Assembly (NCBI RefSeq): GCF_024124375.1
Contig: NZ_JAMXRZ010000001.1
Coordinates: forward strand, 1 to 64,000
DNA: 64,000 nt
Source of the DNA: Klenkia sp. PcliD-1-E
GTDB taxonomy: Bacteria; Actinomycetota; Actinomycetes; Mycobacteriales; Geodermatophilaceae
Direction: 5' to 3'
A model generated the notes under the pieces. The model ran no database searches. It had not been told where the DNA came from and saw only the letters and a list, made by a program, of their open reading frames with translations. Of this stretch, positions 16,136-24,589 are shown one piece after another. Made by a program: the position numbers and the translations under genes. How positions within the stretch are numbered: position 1 is the first letter of the stretch; each line of letters starts with the position of its first letter.

Positions 16136-17023
16136 TCAGATGCCGGTGTTCAGGGGGGGGTCCGTGCCGTCGTCCTCGGTGGGCGGCGGGAGGTGGTGCG
16201 CGCCGGTCTCCAGCATCGTCTGCAGCCGGTCCAGCAGGCTCTCCAGCGACTCCTCGAACTCGGTGAGCGTCTCGTCGAGGGACAGCAATGGCTGTAGCTC
16301 GGAGATCAGCGGGTACTCCACCAGGTCCAGCTTCGTCGCCGTCGGCTTGCCGTCGGGGTCGTCCTCGGGGTGCACCGACACCCCGCGCTGGGCGACCTCG
16401 AGCAGCAGGTGCCCGAGCAGGAAGCTGGTGTAGGCGCGGTAGGCCACCACCGCCTGCACGCTGCTGAACCCGTGCTCGTGCAGGGCCCGCAGAAGGGACT
16501 CCACCCACTTCAGGCTGCGCAGCGGCGGGCGCACCCACGGGGCGGCCGGCGGGCGGGTGGCCACCAGCGGGAACAGCGCCGGGTGGGCCAGCGCGATGCG
16601 CCGGACCCCGTGCGCCAGCCGCTGCAGGTAGTCCTGCCAGCCGAACCTCGGCTCGAAGAGCACCTCCTCGTCGCGGAAGAGCTCGTCGACCACCGTGTCC
16701 ACCACGCCGTCGAGCAGGTCGTCGCGCCCGGGCACGTAGCGGTACAGGCTCATCGCCTCGACACCGAGGGCGGCCCCGAGCCGGCGCATGGTCAGCAGCG
16801 GCAGCCCGTGGGCGTCGATGTAGTCGATGGCGGCGGAGATGATCCGCTCGCGGTCCAGTGGGACGCGGGTGCCCAGCGACGGCGGACCGGTGACGTCCTC
16901 GGCCGCGGGGCGACCCCGGTTCTCGGGCAGGTCGGGGTCGTCCGGGTGGTCGGGCGGTTCGAGCCCGCCCTCCTGGATCGCACCCGCGTCCGTGCCCGGC
17001 TGGTCGTCCCCGGGGGTCGTCAC
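16136..17023 (-). CDS. TetR family regulator with TetR_C_1-type ligand domain
   Basis: 295 residues from GTG at 17023, chosen for the AAGGTGG ribosome site just upstream on its strand. A disordered acidic/Pro N-terminus (~55 residues) precedes the HTH (RERIISAAIDYIDAHGLPLLTMRRLGAALGVEAMSLYRYVPGRDDLL). The C-terminal domain resembles TetR_C_1 (all-helical), with a further acidic tail. An alternative ATG at 17116 would add a Cys-rich leader (MCGTDHSPGCSTCAEPVCG) but has no ribosome site. It converges on lysG with a 5-bp gap and is divergent from csbD, with palindromes between them. Confidence 0.85.
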   Translation of the reverse strand: MTTPGDDQPGTDAGAIQEGGLEPPDHPDDPDLPENRGRPAAEDVTGPPSLGTRVPLDRERIISAAIDYIDAHGLPLLTMRRLGAALGVEAMSLYRYVPGRDDLLDGVVDTVVDELFRDEEVLFEPRFGWQDYLQRLAHGVRRIALAHPALFPLVATRPPAAPWVRPPLRSLKWVESLLRALHEHGFSSVQAVVAYRAYTSFLLGHLLLEVAQRGVSVHPEDDPDGKPTATKLDLVEYPLISELQPLLSLDETLTEFEESLESLLDRLQTMLETGAHHLPPPTEDDGTDPPLNTGI

Positions 17024-17121
17024 TGGTCCACCTTCCGCCGTCGTCCCGTCGAGGTTGGCACCGCACACCGGCTCCGCGCACGTCGAGCACCCGGGAGAGT
17101 GATCCGTCCCGCACATGTTTG

Positions 17122-17174
17122 GCGTACGCGCTTACGGCGTAATGAACCGTTGTCCGCAAGGCACTTACGACGTA
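17122..17174. promoter_or_regulatory. Cluster of three short palindromes, candidate TetR operators
   Basis: GCGTACGC at 17122-17129, TACGGCGTA at 17132-17140 and TACGACGTA at 17166-17174. The last two lie in the related repeats CTTACGGCGTA and CTTACGACGTA, which start exactly 33 bp apart (three helical turns). They lie between the divergent tetR and csbD genes. Confidence 0.5.
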
Positions 17175-17287
17175 GGAAGCGTTGCGGACGATCCGGTTGC
17201 GGGCCTGTCCGTCCGCCCGGGCCCGGCGAGGCGACCGCCCCGCCGCAACCGGCACCACCCTGGTGCCCGACCCACGGGAGCAACGCC

Positions 17288-17458
17288 ATGAGCGGTCTCG
17301 ACAAGATCAAGAACAAGGCCGAGGAGCTGGTCGGCGACGCGAAGGAGGCCATCGGGAAGGCCACCGACAACGAGAAGCTGCAGGCCGAGGGCAAGAGCGA
17401 CCAGGCGTCCGCCAACACCAAGCAGGCCGGCGAGAACGTGAAGGACATCTTCAAGTAG
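17288..17458 (+). CDS. CsbD family stress protein
   Basis: 56 residues from ATG at 17288. Lys/Glu/Ala/Asn-rich amphipathic helices starting MSGLDKIKNKAEELVGDAKEAIG are the CsbD signature. CsbD-like proteins are small, soluble and induced by general stress in many bacteria; the molecular role is not known. The gene is followed by a strong hairpin and a membrane protein gene. Upstream palindromes shared with the tetR gene suggest its regulator. Confidence 0.92.
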   Translation: MSGLDKIKNKAEELVGDAKEAIGKATDNEKLQAEGKSDQASANTKQAGENVKDIFK

Positions 17459-17467
17459 GCCGCCTGC

Positions 17468-17495
17468 GGGGCCGGGTGCACGAGCGCCCGGCCCC
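17468..17495 (+). terminator. Hairpin after csbD
   Basis: GGGGCCGGG (17468-17476) pairs perfectly with CCCGGCCCC (17487-17495) across a 10-base loop, ten bases after the csbD stop. There is no U-tract, as is usual in this GC range. Confidence 0.65.
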
Positions 17496-17566
17496 GGCAC
17501 CTCGCCCCACCGCCCCCCGTCCCCCGTCCCCCGCCCTCGATGCGGGAGCCCACCCCAGGAGTGACC

Positions 17567-18235
17567 GTGTCCATCGACCCGAACCCGCGCCCCGCCACCA
17601 CCCCCGGTGCCCACGCGGCGGACGACACCACCGTCGCCGCCACCCCGGTCGCCGCCGCCCCCGCCACCCCCTCGCGCCGCGACGTGCTCGCCGCCGAGAA
17701 GGATCGCGCGGGCGGTGTGAAGATCGGGTCCGCCTTCTTCGGCTGGCTGACCGCCACCGGCATGGCCGTGCTGCTGACCGCGCTGGTCGCCGCCGCCGGT
17801 GCCGCCGTCGGCCTGGCCACCGACACCTCGCTGTCCCAGGCCGCCCAGGACGCCACGAACAACCCGCAGGCCGTCGGCTGGGCGGGTGGCGTCGCCCTGC
17901 TGGTCATCCTGTTCCTCTCCTACTACTCCGGTGGGTACGTGGCCGGCCGGATGGCCCGCTTCCACGGCGCCCGCCAGGGCATCGCGGTGTGGGTCTGGGC
18001 GGTCGTCGTGGCCGTCGTCGTCGCCGTCCTCGCCGCGGTGGCCGGCAACCAGTACGACGTGCTGGGCCAGCTGAACGTCTTCCCCCGCCTGCCGATCAAC
18101 GAGGGTGACCTGAGCACCACCGCGATCGTCGTGGCGCTGGTCGTCGCCGGCGTCGCCCTGGTCGGGTCGATCCTCGGGGGTCTGGCCGGCATGCGGTTCC
18201 ACCGCAAGGTCGACCGCGTCGGCCTCGGCGACTGA
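17567..18235 (+). CDS. Four-helix membrane protein, YrzE/TIGR04086-like
   Basis: 222 residues from GTG at 17567 with AGGAG at 17557-17561; GTG at 17561 or ATG at 17540 are possible. A Pro/Ala-rich cytoplasmic N-terminus of ~50 residues is followed by four hydrophobic helices, with the conserved SYYSGGYVAGRMARF after the second. That GGYVAGRMA motif occurs in TIGR04086/YrzE-type membrane proteins. The function is unknown. Its position after csbD suggests an envelope-stress role, but a hairpin separates them. Confidence 0.72.
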   Translation: MSIDPNPRPATTPGAHAADDTTVAATPVAAAPATPSRRDVLAAEKDRAGGVKIGSAFFGWLTATGMAVLLTALVAAAGAAVGLATDTSLSQAAQDATNNPQAVGWAGGVALLVILFLSYYSGGYVAGRMARFHGARQGIAVWVWAVVVAVVVAVLAAVAGNQYDVLGQLNVFPRLPINEGDLSTTAIVVALVVAGVALVGSILGGLAGMRFHRKVDRVGLGD

Positions 18236-18243
18236 TCCACCGG

Positions 18244-18280
18244 CTCCGGCCCGGTCCCCGCACGGGGGGCCGGGCCGGAG
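18244..18280. terminator. Strong hairpin between convergent genes
   Basis: CTCCGGCCCGG (from 18244) pairs with CCGGGCCGGAG (ending 18280), extended by CCCC/GGGG inside. It lies in the 51-bp gap between the membrane protein (+) and the oxygenase gene (-) and can serve both. Confidence 0.72.
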
Positions 18281-18286
18281 GTGTGC

Positions 18287-19279
18287 TCAGGGCCGGAAGT
18301 TGGCCTGGATGCGGCGCAGCAGGAACTCCCCCGCCGTGATCGGCTCCTCGGCCGGGGCCTCGATCACCGCGCCCTTGTCGGCCTGCGCGAAGTAGGCGAT
18401 CGAGAACCGCGGGTCCCTCGACTGCCCCGGGCCCGGTGCGGCCACCCGGTGGAAGTTCGACGGCAGCCGCCCGCCCGACCAGCGCTCGAGCATGTCCCCG
18501 ATGTTGCAGGTGATGGCGTCGTCGGTGGCCGGGACCGGCGTCCAGGCGTAGCCGTCTGCGGTCGGCCGGGCCGCCTCGGCGCCGGGCAGCACCTGCAGGC
18601 CGTCCTGGCCGGCCCGCTGGAAGAGCAGGGTCAGGCAGTCGAAGTCGGTGTGCGCACCGGCCCGCCACGTGCCGGGGACGCCGACCAGCTCGGCCGGGAA
18701 CGCCATGTAGTGGATCAACCGCAGGCACGACTGGTGCTGCGGGTCGGCCGGGTCGTGCACCGCGGCGAAGAAGTCCCGGGGCATGCCGAGGACGTCGGCG
18801 AAGCAGGACAGCACGGTCATCGCCACCTGGTGGCAGTGCGCCTCGAAGGCCAGCACCGTGGCACGGAACCCCGCCACCTCGTCCTCGGACGGCCACAGCC
18901 CGGCCATGTGCGGGCGGGTCAGCTGCCAGGACTCCTTCTGGTCCGGCGTGCCGACCGACGGCCGGACCTGCGACTTGTGCTCGTAGCCGGCGTTGAGGCC
19001 CTTCTTCAGCGGGTAGCGGGCCTTGACCTCGGCGGGCAGGGCGAAGAAGGCCTGCGACGCCGCGAACGCTGCGTCGACCTCGGCCGGGGCGATCCCGTGG
19101 TCGACCAGCTGGAAGAAACCGATGTCGGTCGCCGCCGACCACAGCTGCTCGGTGACCTCGGCCCGGCGGGCGTCGAGGTCGGCGAGGGAGACGCGGCGGA
19201 CCTCGCGGTCGGTCGTCAGGGTGCCGGGTGCACCCATCCGGGACTCGCGGGCCAGCTCGGACAAGGTGGGCGTGCTCAT
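18287..19279 (-). CDS. 2-oxoglutarate/Fe(II) dioxygenase, isopenicillin N synthase-like family
   Basis: 330 residues from ATG at 19279. N-terminal DIOX_N region with ATDIGFFQLVDHGI. The jelly-roll core carries the Fe ligands His/Asp in AGAHTDFDCLTLLFQ and His in SNFHRV, and RFSIAYF provides the Arg-x-Ser that binds 2-oxoglutarate. All facial-triad residues are present, so it should be an active hydroxylase or oxidase; the substrate is unknown. No biosynthetic cluster surrounds it. It is divergent from an FKBP gene. Confidence 0.87.
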   Translation of the reverse strand: MSTPTLSELARESRMGAPGTLTTDREVRRVSLADLDARRAEVTEQLWSAATDIGFFQLVDHGIAPAEVDAAFAASQAFFALPAEVKARYPLKKGLNAGYEHKSQVRPSVGTPDQKESWQLTRPHMAGLWPSEDEVAGFRATVLAFEAHCHQVAMTVLSCFADVLGMPRDFFAAVHDPADPQHQSCLRLIHYMAFPAELVGVPGTWRAGAHTDFDCLTLLFQRAGQDGLQVLPGAEAARPTADGYAWTPVPATDDAITCNIGDMLERWSGGRLPSNFHRVAAPGPGQSRDPRFSIAYFAQADKGAVIEAPAEEPITAGEFLLRRIQANFRP

Positions 19280-19465
19280 GGTGGGGACCCCCGAGGGGTG
19301 GCCGCACGGCAGCTGCCGCGGCTCTGCACCCATTCGAGCCGGGGTCCACGGGCCGGGGCAAGCCCCCGGGCCAGACGTAACGCAGGCTTCACACCGGGCG
19401 CTCTGGTTGGGTGGGGCGAGACCGCCGGGGACCACCCCCGGTACCGCGACCCCGAGGAGACCTGC

Positions 19466-19843
19466 GTGGCCGAGCCGACCCGCCCCGACGTCGAGCCCCC
19501 GACCGGGCCCGCCCCCGACGACCTCGTCATCGAGGACATCACCGTCGGCGACGGCGCCGAGGCCACCGCCGGCAGCCTGGTGTCCGCGCACTACGTCGGC
19601 GTCACCCACGACGGCGGCGAGCAGTTCGACGCCTCCTGGGACCGCGGCGACCCGCTGGAGTTCCGGCTCGGGGTCGGCATGGTCATCGCCGGCTGGGACG
19701 AGGGCATCGCCGGCATGAAGGTCGGCGGGCGTCGCCGGCTGACCATCCCGCCGCACAAGGCCTACGGCGACCGCGGCGCCGGCGGGGTCATCAAGCCCGG
19801 CGCCACCCTGGTCTTCGTCGTCGACCTGGTCGGCGTGCGCTGA
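19466..19843 (+). CDS. FKBP-type peptidyl-prolyl isomerase
   Basis: 125 residues from GTG at 19466 with GAGGAGA upstream. Compact FKBP domain: SAHYVGVTHDGGEQFDASWDRGDPLEFRLGVGMVIAGWDEGI, then GGRRRLTIPPHKAYGDRGAGGVIKPGATLVFVVDLVGV. It carries the conserved Tyr, Phe, Asp, Val-Ile and Trp pocket residues. There is no signal peptide, so it is a cytoplasmic folding catalyst that accelerates prolyl cis-trans isomerisation. A perfect hairpin follows its stop. Confidence 0.92.
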   Translation: MAEPTRPDVEPPTGPAPDDLVIEDITVGDGAEATAGSLVSAHYVGVTHDGGEQFDASWDRGDPLEFRLGVGMVIAGWDEGIAGMKVGGRRRLTIPPHKAYGDRGAGGVIKPGATLVFVVDLVGVR

Positions 19844-19850
19844 CCCGCCG

Positions 19851-19879
19851 GGACCCGCCCGGGAACACCGGGCGGGTCC
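19851..19879 (+). terminator. Perfect 12-bp hairpin after FKBP gene
   Basis: GGACCCGCCCGG (19851-19862) and CCGGGCGGGTCC (19868-19879) are exact inverted copies around the 5-base loop GAACA, eight bases after the FKBP stop. Confidence 0.8.
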
Positions 19880-19896
19880 GGCCTGTTGGGCCGCCC

Positions 19897-20589
19897 GTGA
19901 AGGTGGAGATCTGGTCCGACGTCGTCTGTCCGTGGTGCTACATCGGCAAGCGCCGGTTCGAGACCGCGCTGTCCCGGTTCGAGCACGCCGACGCCGTCGA
20001 GGTGGTCTGGCGCAGCTTCCAGCTCGACCCCTCGGTCGCCGAGGGCGACGTGCACCCCACGCTGCCCGCGCTGGCCCGCAAGTACGGCCGCAGCGAGGAC
20101 GAGATGCGCGAGCAGATGACCTCCCTCGACGCGCTGGCTCTGCGCGAGGGCCTGCACTACGACCTGGCCAACGGCGTCAGCGGCAACACCCTGCTCGCCC
20201 ACCAGCTCATCCACCTGGCCGCCGAGCACGGCACGCAGGACGCCATGAAGGAGCGCCTGCTGCACGCGCACTTCGAGGAGCGGACGTCGGTCTTCGAGCT
20301 GGACGCCCTGGTGCAGCTGGGCACCGAGGTCGGCCTGGACGCCGACGAGGTGCGCGCCGCGCTGACCGACCGCCGGTACCTGGCCGCGGTCCGCGAGGAC
20401 ATCGCCACCGCGCAGGCCCTCGGCGCCACCGGCGTGCCCTTCTTCGTCGTCGACCGCACCTACGGCGCGGCCGGCGCGCAGGACCCGTCGGTGCTGCTCC
20501 AGCTGCTGGAGCGGGCCTGGGCCGACGCCCACCCGCTGGCGACCGTGCCCCCGGCCGCCGGCTGCGAGGGCGACAGCTGCGCCGTGTGA
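19897..20589 (+). CDS. DsbA family oxidoreductase, FrnE-like
   Basis: 230 residues from GTG at 19897. Thioredoxin fold with active site CPWC at residues 11-14 (VKVEIWSDVVCPWCYIGKRR), the long helical insert and ATGVPFFVVDRTYGAAGAQ with the cis-Pro loop. The C-terminus ends CEGDSCAV, a second Cys pair seen in FrnE-type proteins. There is no signal peptide, so it is probably a cytoplasmic thiol-disulphide isomerase; FrnE homologues are linked to stress and secondary metabolism. It lies 14 bp before the DUF1707 gene. Confidence 0.9.
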   Translation: MKVEIWSDVVCPWCYIGKRRFETALSRFEHADAVEVVWRSFQLDPSVAEGDVHPTLPALARKYGRSEDEMREQMTSLDALALREGLHYDLANGVSGNTLLAHQLIHLAAEHGTQDAMKERLLHAHFEERTSVFELDALVQLGTEVGLDADEVRAALTDRRYLAAVREDIATAQALGATGVPFFVVDRTYGAAGAQDPSVLLQLLERAWADAHPLATVPPAAGCEGDSCAV

Positions 20590-20603
20590 CCTAGGGTCGC
20601 GGC

Positions 20604-21218
20604 ATGGAGGGGACGCCGCGGATCCGGATCTCCGACGCCGACCGCGAGCGAGCGGCCCAGCGGCTGCACACCGCGATGGCCGAGGGCCGCATCACCTTCG
20701 CCGAGCTCGACGAGCGGTTGGCCGTCGTCTACGCCGCCCGGTTCGCCGAGGACCTGCACCTGCCGCTGGCCGACCTGCCCCCCGAGCACCCGGTCGCAGC
20801 GTCGGGGCCGCCGACCACGGTGCCGACGGTCTGGCAGCCGGCGCCCCCGGCCGGGCCGGCGCCGGTCGTGCTGAAGTCCGGCATGGGCGACATCAAGCGG
20901 AACGGGGCCTGGCAGGTCCCGCCGGTGCTCGAGGTGCAGAGCACGATGGGTGACGTCGTCCTGGACCTCACCCGGGCGGTGCTGCCCCAGCAGGTGGTCG
21001 AGGTCCGGGTCAAGCTCGGCGCCGGCACCGCGAAGTTCATCCTCCCGGCCGGCGCCACCGCCGACGTCGACGGCGTCTCGGCCGGGATGGGCGGCGTGAA
21101 GAGCAAGGTGCCGGGCGGGCCGGTGCACGGCCGGCTGCACCTGGTGGTCCGCGGCAAGGTCTCCATGGGCGACGTCGTCGTCCGCTACCCCTACGAGGTC
21201 GGCCGCTTCCGGTTCTGA
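20604..21218 (+). CDS. DUF1707 (SHOCT-like) domain protein
   Basis: 204 residues from ATG at 20604. The N-terminal DUF1707 domain RIRISDADRERAAQRLHTAMAEGRITFAELDERL is followed by a Pro linker and a beta-rich domain with repeated SGMGDIK, STMGDVVLDL and SMGDVVVRY motifs, like the cell-wall-active antibiotic response (LiaF-type) C-terminal fold. No membrane helix is seen. TAGGGT at 20592-20597, six bases before ATG, and no ribosome site point to a leaderless transcript. The role is unknown. Confidence 0.85.
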   Translation: MEGTPRIRISDADRERAAQRLHTAMAEGRITFAELDERLAVVYAARFAEDLHLPLADLPPEHPVAASGPPTTVPTVWQPAPPAGPAPVVLKSGMGDIKRNGAWQVPPVLEVQSTMGDVVLDLTRAVLPQQVVEVRVKLGAGTAKFILPAGATADVDGVSAGMGGVKSKVPGGPVHGRLHLVVRGKVSMGDVVVRYPYEVGRFRF

Positions 21219-21238
21219 TCGCGGGGTAGGGGAGCGCC

Positions 21239-22006
21239 GTGCTGAACCGTGCCGACCCCTTCCCCGACCGGCCCGGCCCGGTCGTCGTCCTGCTGCCCGC
21301 CTTCCCGCTGGACCACCGGCTCTGGGACGACGTCGCCGCCCTGCTGCCGGCGCCGCTGCGGCCGGTCGCCGTGGACCTGCCCGGCCTGGGCTCCCCGACC
21401 GGTGGCGAGCCGACGCTGGAGCGCGCGGTGGACGGCGTGCTCGGACTGCTCGACGACCTCGGCGCCGACCGCGCGGTGGTCGTCGGGTTGTCCACCGGCG
21501 GCTACGTCGCGGCGATGCTGGCCGGCCGCGCCCCGGAGCGGGTGGCGGCGCTGGCGCTGTGCGACACCACGACCGGGGTCGGCCCGCCCGACGTCCCGGC
21601 CGACCGGCTGGTCGCCGCCGACGACCTGGAGCAGCACGGCATCGAGGTGGTCATGGACTCCGTCGCCGAGGGCCTGGGTCCGCACGCCGGCCCCGAGCTG
21701 GCCGAACGGGTGACCACGATGATCCGCTCGCAGGACCCGGCCGGGGTGGCATGGGTGTGCCGGGCGCTGGCCGCGCGACCGGACACCTCCGCCGCCGTCC
21801 GGGACCTCGGGGCACCGGTGCTGCTGCTGTTCGGCGAGCACGACGGGCCGACCCCGCCGGACGAGCGGCTGGTCCAGCTGCAGCAGCTGCGGCCGGACGC
21901 GGTCGCCGTCGTCGTCCCCGGGGCGGGCCACCTGACCGCGCTGGAGGCCCCGGAGGAGGTCGCCGCGGCGCTGGCGGACCTGGCGGTCAGGGTAGAAGAC
22001 GTCTGA
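21239..22006 (+). CDS. Alpha/beta-fold hydrolase
   Basis: 255 residues from GTG at 21239. Classical fold: oxyanion region VVLLPAFPLDHRLWDDV, nucleophile elbow VVGLSTGGYVA with Ser, acid in LLLFGEHDGPTPP and the catalytic His in GAGHLTALEAPEEV. It probably hydrolyses an ester, lactone or similar small substrate in the cytoplasm. The last codons and TGA lie inside the first of two dyads that precede pckG, so a pckG regulator might also touch the end of this gene. Confidence 0.88.
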   Translation: MLNRADPFPDRPGPVVVLLPAFPLDHRLWDDVAALLPAPLRPVAVDLPGLGSPTGGEPTLERAVDGVLGLLDDLGADRAVVVGLSTGGYVAAMLAGRAPERVAALALCDTTTGVGPPDVPADRLVAADDLEQHGIEVVMDSVAEGLGPHAGPELAERVTTMIRSQDPAGVAWVCRALAARPDTSAAVRDLGAPVLLLFGEHDGPTPPDERLVQLQQLRPDAVAVVVPGAGHLTALEAPEEVAAALADLAVRVEDV

Positions 22007-22041
22007 TACGTCTGGTCCACAGGTAGACGTCAGATACGTCT
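21997..22041 (+). promoter_or_regulatory. Two identical dyads AGACGT-N5-ACGTCT upstream of pckG
   Basis: Perfect inverted repeats at 21997-22013 and 22025-22041, 28 bp apart. Both carry the half GATACGTCT. A weak promoter lies downstream (TGTCCG 22055-22060, 17-bp spacer, TAGCCT 22078-22083), so the dyads sit at about -57 and -85 if that is the promoter, a position fitting an activator. Confidence 0.55.
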
Positions 22042-22131
22042 CACCCGTTTCACCTGTCCGCGGCGCGGCTCCGGCGCTAGCCTCGTCCGATCGCACCACC
22101 GCCGGCGCGAGCTCCGCGCGGCGATCGATGG

Positions 22132-23958
22132 ATGGAGACGCCTGTGACGTCCGTGGCCACCCCCGGTCTGGAGAACGCCCCCACCACCCACGCGCGCCTG
22201 CTGGCCTGGGTGGCCGAGATGGCGGAGCTGACCACCCCGGACCAGGTGGTGTGGGTGGACGGCAGCGACGAGGAGTGGACCCGCCTCACCGAGCAGCTGG
22301 TCGCCGCCGGCACCTTCACCCGGCTGGCCGCCAAGCCCAACTCCTTCCTGGCCCAGTCCGACCCCAGCGACGTCGCCCGGGTCGAGGACCGCACCTACAT
22401 CTGCTCGGTCGACGAGGCCGACGCCGGGCCCACCAACAACTGGATGGACCCGGTCGAGATGAAGTCGGTCATGACCGGGCTGTACCGCGGCTGCATGCGC
22501 GGCCGCACGATGTACGTCATCCCGTTCTGCATGGGCCCCATCGACGCCGAGTCGCCGATGTTCGGCGTCGAGCTCACCGACTCCGAGTACGTCGTGGTCT
22601 CCATGCGGGTCATGGCGCGCATCGGCACGCCGGCCCTGGAGGCCCTCGGCACCGACCGGCCCTTCGTGCCGGCCATGCACTCCCTCGGCGCCCCGCTGGA
22701 GCCCGGCCAGGACGACGTGCCGTGGCCGTGCAGCAGCACCAAGTACATCGTCCAGTTCCCCGAGGAGCGGATGATCTGGTCCTACGGGTCCGGCTACGGC
22801 GGCAACGCCCTGCTCGGGAAGAAGTGCTACTCGCTGCGCATCGCCTCGGTCATGGCCCGCGACGAGGGCTGGCTCGCCGAGCACATGCTGATCCTCAAGC
22901 TGACCAACCCCGAGGGCGCGGTGCACTACATCGCCGCCGCCTTCCCCAGCGCCTGCGGCAAGACCAACCTGGCCATGCTCGAGCCCACCATCCCGGGGTG
23001 GGAGGTCGAGACCCTGGGTGACGACATCGCCTGGATGCGGTTCGGCGAGGACGGCCGGCTCTACGCCCTCAACCCCGAGTTCGGCCTGTTCGGCGTCGCG
23101 CCGGGCACCGGCTGGGACACCAACCCGAACGCCATGCGCACCATCGAGCAGGGCAACTCGGTGTTCACCAACGTCGCGCTCACCGACGACGGCGACGTCT
23201 GGTGGGAGGGCATGACCGACGAGCCCCCGGCCCACCTCACCGACTGGAAGGGCCGTGACTGGACGCCGGGTTCCGACGAGCCCTCCAGCCACCCCAACAG
23301 CCGGTTCTGCACCCCGATCACCCAGTGCCCGATCCTGGCGCCGGAGTGGGACGACCCGAAGGGTGTGCCGATCTCGGCCATCCTGTTCGGCGGTCGCCGC
23401 AAGACCACCATTCCCCTGGTCACCCAGGCCCGGGACTGGAACCACGGTGTGTTCATGGGCGCGACGCTGTCCTCGGAGACGACCGCGGCGGCCACCGGCG
23501 CGGTCGGCGTCATCCGCCGCGACCCGTTCGCCATGCTGCCCTTCATCGGCTACAACGCCGGTGACTACTTCAACCACTGGGTGGAGACCGGCAAGTCCGC
23601 CGACGCCACCAAGCTGCCGGCGATCTTCTACGTCAACTGGTTCCGCCGGGACGCCGACGGCGGCTTCCTGTGGCCGGGCTTCGGTGAGAACTCCCGGGTG
23701 CTCAAGTGGGTCGTGGAACGGCTGGAGGGCACCGCCTCGGCCACCGAGACCCCGGTCGGCCACGTGCCCACCGCCGACTCGCTGGACGTCGAGGGCCTGG
23801 GCATGACCGCCGAGCAGGTCGAGGCCGCGCTCGCGGTGCGCCCGGAGGAGTGGCGCGAGGAGATCCCGCAGATCACCGAGTGGTTCGAGAAGTTCGGCGA
23901 CAAGCTGCCCACGACGATGTGGGACGAGCTGGAGATCCTCAAGAGCCGCCTCGCCTGA
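22132..23958 (+). CDS. pckG: Phosphoenolpyruvate carboxykinase (GTP)
   Basis: 608 residues from ATG at 22132, the standard length of the GTP-dependent enzyme that converts oxaloacetate to phosphoenolpyruvate and starts gluconeogenesis. Signatures include [20 protein letters not shown], the GTP P-loop [12 protein letters not shown] with the reactive Cys, and the nucleotide-site region [12 protein letters not shown]. In actinobacteria it also serves anaplerosis. Two dyads upstream suggest specific transcription control. It fits with the acetoacetate and fatty-acid genes in the window, which produce acetyl-CoA and need gluconeogenesis. Confidence 0.96.
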   Translation: METPVTSVATPGLENAPTTHARLLAWVAEMAELTTPDQVVWVDGSDEEWTRLTEQLVAAGTFTRLAAKPNSFLAQSDPSDVARVEDRTYICSVDEADAGPTNNWMDPVEMKSVMTGLYRGCMRGRTMYVIPFCMGPIDAESPMFGVELTDSEYVVVSMRVMARIGTPALEALGTDRPFVPAMHSLGAPLEPGQDDVPWPCSSTKYIVQFPEERMIWSYGSGYGGNALLGKKCYSLRIASVMARDEGWLAEHMLILKLTNPEGAVHYIAAAFPSACGKTNLAMLEPTIPGWEVETLGDDIAWMRFGEDGRLYALNPEFGLFGVAPGTGWDTNPNAMRTIEQGNSVFTNVALTDDGDVWWEGMTDEPPAHLTDWKGRDWTPGSDEPSSHPNSRFCTPITQCPILAPEWDDPKGVPISAILFGGRRKTTIPLVTQARDWNHGVFMGATLSSETTAAATGAVGVIRRDPFAMLPFIGYNAGDYFNHWVETGKSADATKLPAIFYVNWFRRDADGGFLWPGFGENSRVLKWVVERLEGTASATETPVGHVPTADSLDVEGLGMTAEQVEAALAVRPEEWREEIPQITEWFEKFGDKLPTTMWDELEILKSRLA

Positions 23959-23985
23959 CGGGCACGGTCCCGATACGGTCCGTGC

Positions 23986-24510
23986 ATGCGGCACCTGGTC
24001 GGGATCGTGCTCGGTGCGGTCCTCGTCGCGGTCGCCTCCGCCGTCCTGCTGTTCGGGGTCGGCGAGGTGGCCGGGCGGGGCGGCGCGACGAGCACCACCG
24101 GCCTGGCGCTCGTCTGCGCGGCCGGTGTGCTGTTCGGCCTGCTCGCCGCACTTCGCCGGCTGTCCCCGCTCGCCCCCCTGGTCGGCGGTCTGGCGCTGCT
24201 GGCGGCCGGCATCGGCGCCTGGGTGCGGCCGGCGTTCTACACCGGGGTCGACACCGGCGTCGACCAGCTGCAGGTGGGGCTGCCCGCCGTCCTGCAGGGC
24301 GGCACGGCCCTGCTGCTCGGCGCCCTGCTCGTCGTCGTCGGCCTGCTGCCCGGCGGCCGTCGTCGCCCCCGGCGGGACGAGGACGAGGACGACGACGGCT
24401 TCACCGCGGTGCCCGACGGCGCGCCGCAGGCCTGGCGCTCGCCCGAGAACAGCACGAACGCCTACCCGCGCGCCGAGCCCTACCAGCGCCCGCCGCTGCC
24501 GCCGTCCTGA
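23986..24510 (+). CDS. Hypothetical four-helix membrane protein
   Basis: 174 residues from ATG at 23986. Four hydrophobic segments lie between residues 1 and 125, followed by a basic stretch and a charged DEDEDDD run, then a Pro-rich tail. TACGGT at 23974-23979, six bases before ATG, suggests a leaderless start. I do not recognise the family. Confidence 0.72.
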   Translation: MRHLVGIVLGAVLVAVASAVLLFGVGEVAGRGGATSTTGLALVCAAGVLFGLLAALRRLSPLAPLVGGLALLAAGIGAWVRPAFYTGVDTGVDQLQVGLPAVLQGGTALLLGALLVVVGLLPGGRRRPRRDEDEDDDGFTAVPDGAPQAWRSPENSTNAYPRAEPYQRPPLPPS

Positions 24511-24589
24511 CCCTCCTGCGGGCACCGGCCCCGCACGGCGGTTAGCGTCAGGACCCGCACCCCTCGACGCCGCCGGAGGCCACCTCCCC

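Noticed and set aside
17024-17116. Cys-rich N-terminal extension of the TetR protein (MCGTDHSPGCSTCAEPVCG)
   Set aside because: The spacing of Cys looks like a metal site, but there is no ribosome site before this ATG, whereas GTG at 17023 has AAGGTGG in the right place. Kept only as an alternative start.
17117-17146. SigB-type promoter (GTTT…GGGTA) for csbD
   Set aside because: GTTT at 17117 is followed at a plausible distance only by GGCGTA, which misses the GGGTA core; the palindromes explain the stretch better.
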